DNA of 35,759 nucleotides from JAZOTM01 sp045657625. Lineage in GTDB: Bacteria > Bacillota > Clostridia > Lachnospirales > Lachnospiraceae. Numbering within the stretch: position 1 is the first letter of the stretch; every line of letters begins with the position of its first letter. A program made the translations under genes and the position numbers. Positions 1 through 5,882 of the stretch are shown here, piece after piece. A model generated the notes under the pieces. That model was not told the origin of the DNA and made no database searches. It worked only from the letters and a program-made list of their open reading frames with translations. Where the stretch lies: contig JAZOTM010000031.1 in the NCBI GenBank assembly GCA_045657625.1, positions 1 to 35,759 on the forward strand. The letters are read 5' to 3'.

Positions 1-7
1 CAAGAAA

Positions 8-57
8 GAATGTCGCATGCGACATTCTCGCGCCAAGCGCGGTTGCATTTATGCAAC
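8..57. repeat. Three back-to-back palindromes
   Basis: Three self-complementary units follow one another almost without spacers: a perfect 20-bp palindrome at 8-27, a 5-bp GC stem with CAA loop at 29-41, and a 7-bp stem (gttgcat/atgcaac) at 42-57. An alternating CG run follows at 68-75. No reading frame with a ribosome site overlaps them. They lie downstream of a presumed plus-strand gene that ended before the window. They may be an intergenic palindromic repeat element or RNA processing stems; function unknown. Confidence 0.6.
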
Positions 58-76
58 ATTTACATCTCGCGCGCGT

Positions 77-102
77 GCGCTTCCATAGCGGAGCGCTTTT
101 TT
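77..102 (+). terminator. Rho-independent terminator for an upstream plus-strand gene
   Basis: A GC-rich stem (gcgct at 77-81 with agcgc at 92-96, extended by one further pair) is followed by six T at 97-102 on the plus strand. It implies a plus-strand gene lying left of the window that converges on the 60-residue protein gene. Confidence 0.6.
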
Positions 103-138
103 ATATCATAGGAATGGAATTTCCTATGATATAAAAAA
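97..138. repeat. 18-bp inverted repeat formed by two facing terminator tails
   Basis: Positions 97-114 and 121-138 are perfect inverted repeats with a 6-base loop. Each arm is the T-run plus AUAUCAUAGGAA tail of one of two convergent terminators (77-102 plus, 133-156 minus), so the palindrome arises from two copies of the same terminator tail facing each other. Confidence 0.6.
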
Positions 139-160
139 AGCGTGTCTAAGACACGCCTTT
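133..160 (-). terminator. Terminator of the 60-residue protein gene
   Basis: A perfect 7-bp stem gcgtgtc/gacacgc (140-146 and 150-156) has a 3-base loop and is followed on the minus strand by seven U (positions 139-133). Four T on the other side (157-160) could make it weakly bidirectional. Confidence 0.8.
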
Positions 161-170
161 TCATCTCATG

Positions 171-353
171 TTAGGAAGCATTCACGGCAACGAACTGCTT
201 CTGGCATTTGTAATATGCATAGTACAGACACTGTTCTGCATTCTCGCAACGATCCGGTGCGGATTCAATGTTGCACTGACAATATACAATCTTGTCTGCA
301 TCTCCTTTACAAGCTCCTTCAAGCATTACTTCGTCTAATTGTTCTGCTGACAT
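171..353 (-). CDS. Small cysteine-rich protein of unknown function (60 aa)
   Basis: The 60-residue reading frame has a good ribosome site (AGGGAGGAAGAG, start ATG at 353) and its own terminator at 133-160, so it is very likely a real single-gene unit. The product has six cysteines, at about residues 15, 25, 27, 36, 42 and 50, including a CxC pair, and acidic residues in the first half. It has no signal peptide or membrane segment, so it should be cytoplasmic. The cysteine pattern suggests metal binding or disulfides, but I do not recognise the family and assign no function. A possible promoter lies at 425-452. Neighbouring enolase is separated from it by a strong terminator. Confidence 0.7.
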   Translation of the reverse strand: MSAEQLDEVMLEGACKGDADKIVYCQCNIESAPDRCENAEQCLYYAYYKCQKQFVAVNAS

Positions 354-424
354 AAATCTCTTCCTCCCTACACATACCGTGTGCTTCTTTGTTATGAATT
401 AAGTGTACAATATGTAGGGGTAAA

Positions 425-452
425 ATACTATGGTTAGATTTCACAAATACAA
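425..452 (-). promoter_or_regulatory. Possible promoter of the 60-residue protein gene
   Basis: On the minus strand a TTGTAT (-35, 447-452) stands 16 bp from TAGTAT (-10, 425-430), about 75 bp before the start codon. Both boxes are imperfect, so this is a modest call. Confidence 0.3.
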
Positions 453-505
453 TTTCTAGTTTTTTATATATTTTCGTTACATATTTTTTTCAAAAAACCC
501 TTTAC

Positions 506-557
506 AAAAAAAGCGTTATAGTTCAACCCCGAAAGGTCAATCTACAACGCTTTTTTT
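506..557 (-). terminator. Terminator of enolase, possibly bidirectional
   Basis: A long imperfect hairpin starts with aaaaaaagcgtt (506-517) and ends with aacgcttttttt (546-557), with a mismatched upper stem. On the minus strand it ends in seven U directly downstream of the enolase stop codon. The plus-strand T-run is followed by ATATCAT, the same tail seen at the left-edge terminators. Confidence 0.8.
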
Positions 558-596
558 ATATCATGATTTAATCAAAAACAAGGTTTTCCCAACAAA

Positions 597-1892
597 TTAT
601 TTCTGTACATGGAACGCTTTCATTCCCGGATATACAGCAGATGCTCCCAGTTCTTCTTCAATGCGAAGTAACTGATTGTATTTTGCAACACGTTCAGAAC
701 GGCTTGGTGCACCGGTCTTAATCTGGCAAGTATTTAAAGCAACTGCCAAATCAGCGATTGTGGTATCTGCAGTTTCACCGGAACGATGTGAAGAAATTGC
801 AGTATAACCAGCCTGATGAGCCATCTTAATTGCTTCTAAAGTTTCAGAAACAGAACCAATCTGGTTCAACTTGATTAAGATAGAGTTACCGCAACCAAGT
901 TCGATACCTTTAGAAAGTCTTTCTGTATTAGTAACAAATAAGTCATCCCCAACAAGCTGTACTTTCTTTCCAAGTCTCTCGGTCAACTTCTGCCAACCTT
1001 CCCAGTCTTCTTCGTCCAAAGCATCTTCGATAGAGATGATTGGATATTTATCAACCAACTGCTCCCAGTGATCGATCAATTCTTCAGAAGTGAATTTTGT
1101 ACCAGCCTTTGGAAGTACGTATTCGCCCTTCTTAGAACCTTTCCATTCTGAGGAAGCTGCATCCATAGCAATCATGAAATCTTTGCCAGGCTCAAATCCT
1201 GCATTCTTAACAGCCTCTAAAATGTACTGAATTGCTTCTTCATCTGATGCTAAATCCGGTGCAAAACCACCTTCATCACCAACAGATGTTGCAAGTCCTT
1301 TGGATTTTAATAAAGACTGTAATGCGTGGAAGACTTCTGCACACCAACGTAAGCATTCTTTGAAACTATCTGCGCCTACAGGCATAATCATGAATTCCTG
1401 TACGTCTACTGTGTTTGCAGCATGTGCTCCACCATTTAAAATATTCATCATAGGTACCGGAAGTTTATTGCCGGATACACCACCTAAGAAACGATATAAC
1501 GGAATATCCAAGGAAATAGCTGCTGCTCTTGCTGCTGCAATAGAAACTGCAAGAATGGCATTTGCTCCTAATTTGGATTTGTCCTTTGTGCCGTCAGCCT
1601 GGATCATAGCTGCGTCAATTGCATATGTGTCAGAAGCATCCATGCCCATCAATGTATCATTGATAATGGTGTTGATATTTTCAACAGCCTTCTGTACACC
1701 CTTTCCGCCGTAACGAGACTTATCTCCGTCGCGAAGTTCCAATGCTTCAAATTCACCGGTAGATGCTCCACTTGGTGCTGTACCTCTTCCGATGGTACCG
1801 TCTACCAAATATACCTCAGCTTCTACGGTTGGATTTCCTCTGGAATCCATGATTTCGCGGCCTACTACCTTTTCAATTTCCAAATAATTCAT
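597..1892 (-). CDS. eno: Enolase (2-phosphoglycerate dehydratase)
   Basis: Converts 2-phosphoglycerate to phosphoenolpyruvate in glycolysis, in the cytoplasm. The 431-residue length is normal for bacterial enolase. Visible hallmarks are the N-terminal MDSRGNPTVE segment, SGASTGEFEA (~41-50), NGGAHA (~153-158), GDEGGF with E207, metal ligands D243 (AMDAASSE), E289 (SIEDALDEEDW) and D316 (GDDLFVTN), and the signature ILIKLNQIGS with catalytic K341. The start at 1892 is supported by AAGGAGCAATTGT before ATG. It is probably transcribed alone: a terminator follows, and 169 bp of structured leader or intergenic DNA separates it from the upstream gene. Nothing links it functionally to its neighbours. 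Confidence 0.98.
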   Translation of the reverse strand: MNYLEIEKVVGREIMDSRGNPTVEAEVYLVDGTIGRGTAPSGASTGEFEALELRDGDKSRYGGKGVQKAVENINTIINDTLMGMDASDTYAIDAAMIQADGTKDKSKLGANAILAVSIAAARAAAISLDIPLYRFLGGVSGNKLPVPMMNILNGGAHAANTVDVQEFMIMPVGADSFKECLRWCAEVFHALQSLLKSKGLATSVGDEGGFAPDLASDEEAIQYILEAVKNAGFEPGKDFMIAMDAASSEWKGSKKGEYVLPKAGTKFTSEELIDHWEQLVDKYPIISIEDALDEEDWEGWQKLTERLGKKVQLVGDDLFVTNTERLSKGIELGCGNSILIKLNQIGSVSETLEAIKMAHQAGYTAISSHRSGETADTTIADLAVALNTCQIKTGAPSRSERVAKYNQLLRIEEELGASAVYPGMKAFHVQK

Positions 1893-1915
1893 ACAATTGC
1901 TCCTTCTTTTTTATT

Positions 1916-1967
1916 GACTCCAAGGAAGAGGGCAAAGCCCTCTTTCATTTGCAGTGTGTTTGGAGTC
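1916..1967 (-). promoter_or_regulatory. Structured 5' leader of enolase
   Basis: An outer stem pairs gactccaa (1916-1923) with ttggagtc (1960-1967). Inside it, an 8-bp hairpin pairs 1926-1933 with 1937-1944 around a 3-base loop. The structure ends about 10 bases before the enolase ribosome site, so it could affect mRNA stability or translation. No U-run follows, so it is not a terminator. Confidence 0.45.
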
Positions 1968-1977
1968 TCATAATGAA

Positions 1978-2011
1978 ATACACGTAGTTAGTTTGTTCTA
2001 ACTACGTGTAT
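1978..2011 (-). terminator. Hairpin between the one-TM protein gene and enolase (probable weak terminator)
   Basis: A perfect 14-bp stem (1978-1991 with 1998-2011) has a 6-base loop, followed on the minus strand by UUUCAUUAU. The U-tract is poor, so termination may be partial. Its position after the stop codon at 2062 fits the end of the three-gene operon. Confidence 0.5.
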
Positions 2012-2039
2012 CTTAGCATTGTTACTATTGGAAAAGCAA
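2010..2039 (-). promoter_or_regulatory. eno: Possible enolase promoter
   Basis: TTGCTT (2034-2039) lies 18 bp from TAAGAT (2010-2015) on the minus strand. It overlaps the distal base of the 1978-2011 hairpin, so if it is used, that hairpin would be truncated in the enolase transcript. Weak call. Confidence 0.3.
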
Positions 2040-2061
2040 GGTAGCCAAATGAGATTTTTTC

Positions 2062-2724
2062 TCATTGCAAATATTCAATAAAGGAAATTGCTTCCTCTAC
2101 ACGATCACTTCCTGCTCCAATTCCTATAAAAATTTTTGGATTCTCCGGATAAATACCGTTTTCGGTTAATTTTGAAATCTGAAAGCAAAAACCATAAGGC
2201 TCTAGCACACCGGTATCCGGATTTTTTTCATAATAAAGATAAGCGGCATATTTTTCCAGTTCTTCCTCACTTAAGTAAGGCTTTAAGCTCTGAACCCCAT
2301 AATTTTGAATTTCCAAATCAAAATAATCTTCTTCTGCCGCAAACACATCGATTTCTCCGGAGAAGATACGAGCTGCCACTACTTGTAAGGTTGTCAACGT
2401 ATCCTGGTCCTGCTCCTCCAAATCCACGGAGAGAGAACTGTCAATTGTCACTGCATAATCTTCTGTAGAAACATCCACAGATTCCAAGTACAAATCTCCC
2501 AGACAGGAATTTTCCGTAGCTGCCAGACTGCCATTGATCAATTCCACATATAAATATTCTTCTTTTCTATCGGCACCATAGGTTTTAATCACACTGATAA
2601 TTACACCTATAAAAGCAATCGTAAGCAAACATTGTATTTTATAATAATCCCAAAAATACCCGACTTTTTCTTTAAAACTCATTTGATGAAAATGTTCCCG
2701 GGCACTGTTTCTGTCCTGATCCAT
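2062..2724 (-). CDS. One-TM protein of unknown function (220 aa)
   Basis: I do not recognise this family precisely. The protein has a charged cytoplasmic N-terminus (FKEKVGYFWDYYKIQ, ~17-31), one membrane segment (~32-47), then about 170 residues expected outside the membrane. This layout of an aromatic-rich segment before a single TM helix and an acidic extracytoplasmic domain recurs in uncharacterised clostridial proteins. Ribosome site GGGAG precedes ATG at 2724. Its first 53 bases lie inside the end of the upstream C39-like gene in another frame, suggesting translational coupling. It is the last gene of a unit starting with the diguanylate cyclase. A role with the peptidase-like protein is only inferred from the overlap. 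Confidence 0.75.
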   Translation of the reverse strand: MDQDRNSAREHFHQMSFKEKVGYFWDYYKIQCLLTIAFIGVIISVIKTYGADRKEEYLYVELINGSLAATENSCLGDLYLESVDVSTEDYAVTIDSSLSVDLEEQDQDTLTTLQVVAARIFSGEIDVFAAEEDYFDLEIQNYGVQSLKPYLSEEELEKYAAYLYYEKNPDTGVLEPYGFCFQISKLTENGIYPENPKIFIGIGAGSDRVEEAISFIEYLQ

Positions 2725-3484
2725 AAATAATCTCCCGAATACCGCGTATCACCTCACCGGTCTTCCAAATACCAATCAGCTGAATCGGTTTTACATTTTG
2801 TGATATATGATAAATTGCTTCTTCCAAGGAAGGATAAGAGCAACCTCTTTTTCCACCATTATGAATATAGAAGCAACCATCTGTCTCTTTTGATATGCAA
2901 ACCGTATGTATCTGAGCCCGTATGTCTTTGCTGTCATTATATACGGTAGCAACATATACTGCACTATGTCTCTCGTAATCCTGCAAGGTCAGAGACATAA
3001 ATTCTGTGGTATAGCGGTAGGTAAATCCCACCTTAGAAAGATAACGTCGAAGCGCCTTAGGGGAAACTCCATATCTTCCGTTTGCAACAATACCGTCACG
3101 TTCAAAATACCAAATCAATTCTGCCAACAGATCTGCATTGGCTGCAAGTCCCAGGGCCACATACACATTGTACATTGCAATGACTTCGCAACCGGAATAC
3201 GCCAGATTCTGTAAGCCGTTTTCTCCGCGAAATCGGCCAAACAGCACTGCTTGAAATGCCGATTGTTTTTCAATGTAAGCGTTATCCGGCAACAGCAATT
3301 TTTCCTTATGTAAAATGGTACGATTGTGTAGATAATGTTGTTTTGCTTCCTGTTCTGTAAAGGTATTACGAAATCTAGCCGTTCTTCCTGCTGTTCCCTT
3401 CCATCTCCGAAGCAAATCATATGCAGTTAAAAACAGTCCGTTCGGTACTGCCATTGGTATAAATGCTGCAAACAAATTCTTCAT
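2672..3484 (-). CDS. C39-like (papain-fold) cysteine-peptidase-like protein, 270 aa
   Basis: The segment NLAYSGCEVIAMYN (C99) followed much later by AQIHTVCI (H193) and FYIHNGG (N209) gives the Cys-His-Asn order of C39-like papain-fold peptidases. The rest matches no family I can name. A short hydrophobic stretch at the N-terminus (~4-22) is weak as a signal peptide; the protein may be cytoplasmic or loosely membrane-associated. Start 3484 has GGGGAGG 6-7 bases upstream. The gene begins 24 bp after the diguanylate cyclase stop and overlaps the following one-TM gene by 53 bases, so the three form one unit. Peptidase activity is an inference; it could also be a non-catalytic member. Confidence 0.65.
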   Translation of the reverse strand: MKNLFAAFIPMAVPNGLFLTAYDLLRRWKGTAGRTARFRNTFTEQEAKQHYLHNRTILHKEKLLLPDNAYIEKQSAFQAVLFGRFRGENGLQNLAYSGCEVIAMYNVYVALGLAANADLLAELIWYFERDGIVANGRYGVSPKALRRYLSKVGFTYRYTTEFMSLTLQDYERHSAVYVATVYNDSKDIRAQIHTVCISKETDGCFYIHNGGKRGCSYPSLEEAIYHISQNVKPIQLIGIWKTGEVIRGIREIIYGSGQKQCPGTFSSNEF

Positions 3485-3508
3485 GGCTAACCTCCCCAGG
3501 TTTATCCC

Positions 3509-5215
3509 TTATCTTCCATGATTGGTACGTAATTTTTCTTCGTACATCTTTTCATCTGCTTTTTTAATCATTTCTTCCAAATCCATAGCATCCGTATCAT
3601 CCCGATCCATCCAGCCCATAGCAACAGAAACCCGGAATGGGAATAAATGCTTCTCATTGTCTTCGTAAATCTGTTTTTTAACATCACGTACAAAAGCGTG
3701 CCGAAGCATCTTATCAAAGAATACGATAACGAACTCATCGCCACCTACACGCGCATAAAAACCGGTGTCCTTGTATAGGCCTTTAATAATCTCTGATACA
3801 TAACAGATTAATGCATCTCCCATGTCATGTCCATACTTATCATTTGCCACCTTCAAATCGTTAATATCCAAATACAAGACGCTATACACATCTGTCTTTG
3901 TATGTTTTAAATATTCCCGACTTTCCTCAAAGGCATTTCTATTTGGCATACCGGTAAGATTGTCATGCATTGCCATCCATCGAAGCTGCTTATTCTCTAT
4001 GGTTTGCACATATCGATGCATGATGTTCATGGCATAACTAATGATTACCGTACTGGAGAACAGCGCCAAACCTATTAATAATAGGAAATCATGAATACGG
4101 AAATAAGACTCTCCGAAGTCCTCAAAAAATCGAATACGAATCAAATCCGTCATACTACAGCCCAAAAACAACCCCATACCAATGACCATCATATGGAAAT
4201 GGAAGGTCTGTTTTTTCCAACGGAAAATCGCCAATACCACAATACTCAAAATGGATGCCATCAATAAAAAGTGTAAATATTTTAAATAGCTACTGTAGAA
4301 CTTCTCTTTCGAAAAATAATTCATAAAAGTAGCTCCCACAAACAAGGCGCTATACAAAGCCACAAAAATACGATAAATAATATTACTGATACGATCATTA
4401 TCCATCAAAAACAGGCAGAAAGGAATCGGCAATAAGTACAAAGCTACATACTCTGCATTTGATGCAAACTCCATATTTTCCACAAACACGTAAAAAATCC
4501 GATGGTATCCTAAAATCCAAGTAGACAGAAGCACGAAAAAGGTAGATAAATAGAAGCCCTTCGGCTGCCGCATAATTCCTACCAAAGCCAAGGCCGTCAT
4601 AATAAAAAGCGATACGATTCCCATCATTAAAATACCGGTAGCTAATAAAAATAAAGGCATCTGTCCTACCAGCGGAGCCTTAGTAGCCAATTCCGCATCA
4701 ATCAGCATCATATCCGTAATACCGGACATGGTAAACCCATCCTGTGGAAATATATAAATGTGAAGCCCATTTTCTTTTGCCAATCCGGTGATACGAAAAT
4801 TAAAATAAATATCTGCGATCTCAATGCCTTCTTCCAGACGGTCCAAACCATATTCCAATATCTTGGAGCTGCCATCCGTAACTACCACTGCCGCATTATA
4901 TACATGGAAGCAAGCGTTCCAACTACCTTCTGTATCGTAGTTGCTTAAGTCGACCTCTACTTCAATTCGATCTGTCGCAGAGGTTTCGCCGTAAGAAGAA
5001 CTATCATAAATATCTGTCGTTCCATCCGCATGAAAAACCGTAGATGTCATATCATAATAACTTACCATTTGATACTTATCTGCCGGAACCCCCAACGTTT
5101 CCCCTAAAATGTACAAAAACAAAACGAACATAAGATAGCTGAATAAAACCACCAGCACACTCTTTTTTCGTAATTTGTCTTCTTTTTTTAAATCTCTGAT
5201 TATTATATCACTCAT
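3509..5215 (-). CDS. Membrane diguanylate cyclase (GGDEF), 568 aa
   Basis: Makes cyclic di-GMP from two GTP. Layout: N-terminal TM (~18-38), an extracytoplasmic beta-rich sensor region (~45-185), a block of seven or eight membrane helices (~185-400) resembling 7TM-type sensor modules, and a C-terminal GGDEF domain (~410-568). The active-site GGDEF is intact at 491-495 (RVGGDEFVIVF) and the DINDLK metal-binding segment is present. The product-inhibition I-site RxxD, expected five residues before GGDEF, reads KDTG here, so feedback inhibition by c-di-GMP is probably lost. There is no EAL domain. Start at 5215 follows CGGGAGAACG. It heads a unit with the C39-like and one-TM genes. The sensed signal is unknown. 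Confidence 0.92.
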   Translation of the reverse strand: MSDIIIRDLKKEDKLRKKSVLVVLFSYLMFVLFLYILGETLGVPADKYQMVSYYDMTSTVFHADGTTDIYDSSSYGETSATDRIEVEVDLSNYDTEGSWNACFHVYNAAVVVTDGSSKILEYGLDRLEEGIEIADIYFNFRITGLAKENGLHIYIFPQDGFTMSGITDMMLIDAELATKAPLVGQMPLFLLATGILMMGIVSLFIMTALALVGIMRQPKGFYLSTFFVLLSTWILGYHRIFYVFVENMEFASNAEYVALYLLPIPFCLFLMDNDRISNIIYRIFVALYSALFVGATFMNYFSKEKFYSSYLKYLHFLLMASILSIVVLAIFRWKKQTFHFHMMVIGMGLFLGCSMTDLIRIRFFEDFGESYFRIHDFLLLIGLALFSSTVIISYAMNIMHRYVQTIENKQLRWMAMHDNLTGMPNRNAFEESREYLKHTKTDVYSVLYLDINDLKVANDKYGHDMGDALICYVSEIIKGLYKDTGFYARVGGDEFVIVFFDKMLRHAFVRDVKKQIYEDNEKHLFPFRVSVAMGWMDRDDTDAMDLEEMIKKADEKMYEEKLRTNHGR

Positions 5216-5262
5216 AGTATACGTTCTCCCGCACCTTCACGGTATGTTTTTCTCCCCAATAT

Positions 5263-5290
5263 ATAATAAATGTAGTGCTTTTTTATGCAA
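5263..5290 (-). promoter_or_regulatory. Possible promoter of the diguanylate cyclase unit
   Basis: TTGCAT (5285-5290) lies 16 bp from TATTAT (5263-5268) on the minus strand. It sits inside the left arm of the large palindrome at 5272-5320, so the palindrome and this promoter may interfere. Confidence 0.35.
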
Positions 5291-5320
5291 TGGAAACTCC
5301 ATTACATAAAAAAGCACTAC
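5272..5320. repeat. 49-bp near-perfect palindrome
   Basis: Arms 5272-5294 and 5298-5320 pair over 23 bp with one mismatch around a 3-base loop. Its right arm is shared with the terminator stem at 5314-5339, so the two hairpins are mutually exclusive in RNA. Confidence 0.7.
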
Positions 5321-5339
5321 ACATCGAAATGTGTAGTGC
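5308..5339 (-). terminator. Terminator of the 24-residue ORF, UUCG loop
   Basis: A perfect 11-bp stem (5314-5324 with 5329-5339) is capped on the minus strand by a UUCG tetraloop and followed by six U (5313-5308). This is an excellent intrinsic terminator 18 bases after the stop codon at 5357. Confidence 0.88.
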
Positions 5340-5356
5340 CCACTTGTGTCTAATTC

Positions 5357-5431
5357 CTAATACTGAAAACTCAAAACCCGAATACCTCTCAGAATACCTG
5401 CTATTAATAGTCCCATAACCCACTTGTACAT
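5357..5431 (-). CDS. 24-residue small protein, probably membrane-active
   Basis: The peptide is MYKWVMGLLIAGILRGIR followed by VLSFQY. It is hydrophobic and positively charged, the profile of small membrane or membrane-surface peptides. It is too short for normal gene finders, but its gene is complete: promoter TTGAAA-17-TATACT (5466-5494), ribosome site AAGGAGG 7-8 bases before ATG at 5431, stop TAG at 5357-5359, and a UUCG-capped terminator at 5308-5339. No family is recognised. It could be a regulatory membrane peptide, a type I toxin-like peptide, or a signalling peptide. I saw no clear antisense RNA promoter opposite it, but cannot exclude one. Confidence 0.68.
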   Translation of the reverse strand: MYKWVMGLLIAGILRGIRVLSFQY

Positions 5432-5465
5432 ATCCGTTTCCTCCTTGGAAAAAGTCTATACAACA

Positions 5466-5494
5466 AGTATAAAAGCAAGCCTTTGAGTTTTCAA
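5466..5494 (-). promoter_or_regulatory. Promoter of the 24-residue ORF
   Basis: TTGAAA (-35, 5489-5494) and TATACT (-10, 5466-5471) are spaced by exactly 17 bp on the minus strand, about 35 bp before the start codon. Close to the sigma-A consensus. Confidence 0.7.
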
Positions 5495-5554
5495 TCAATT
5501 TTGCGATTTTTCAGACAACTTTTACAAATCGTTCATTTTGTATATTTGAAATTT

Positions 5555-5755
5555 TTAATATACGAATTCGTATCCTTTTTTCTGCATTGCTGTAATAGAT
5601 CCGAATGCCGCATCCGAAAGTACATTCACTGTTCCATAAGGAGTAGTAATTCCGCTATTTCCTTCCGAAGCAAAACGATTAATAAAAATCATATTTCCTC
5701 TAAAAATAGCAACTTTTTCTTCTTTTTGATATTTATTTCTTACTTTACGATACAT
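5555..5755 (-). CDS. Small protein of unknown function (66 aa)
   Basis: The frame could begin at GTG 5761, but GGAGG lies 7 bases before the ATG at 5755 and only 1 base before the GTG, so 5755 is chosen. A near-consensus promoter stands upstream (5808-5836). The protein has a basic N-terminus (YRKVRNKYQKEEK) and a mixed C-terminal part ending KKGYEFVY. There are no cysteines and no clear TM helix. I do not recognise it. The stop at 5555 is followed by A/T-rich DNA with no convincing terminator, so the transcript may run into the 24-residue ORF. Confidence 0.6.
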   Translation of the reverse strand: MYRKVRNKYQKEEKVAIFRGNMIFINRFASEGNSGITTPYGTVNVLSDAAFGSITAMQKKGYEFVY

Positions 5756-5807
5756 TTTCACGCCTCCATGTGTAAAAAACCATCAAATCAAAATTATTAA
5801 CAAAAAC

Positions 5808-5836
5808 ATTATAAATCTAAACTTTTTATAAATCAA
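5808..5836 (-). promoter_or_regulatory. Promoter of the 66-residue protein gene
   Basis: TTGATT (-35, 5831-5836) and a perfect TATAAT (-10, 5808-5813) are spaced by 17 bp on the minus strand, about 50 bp before the ATG at 5755. Confidence 0.72.
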
Positions 5837-5882
5837 TAAAATTTTTATAACTTTTCACAGGGTCGCAAAAATGTGGCACATA

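Noticed and set aside
5283..5498. Minus-strand 71-codon frame overlapping the small-peptide gene
   Set aside because: It runs through the promoter, ribosome site and terminator of the 24-residue ORF, which fits the signals far better.
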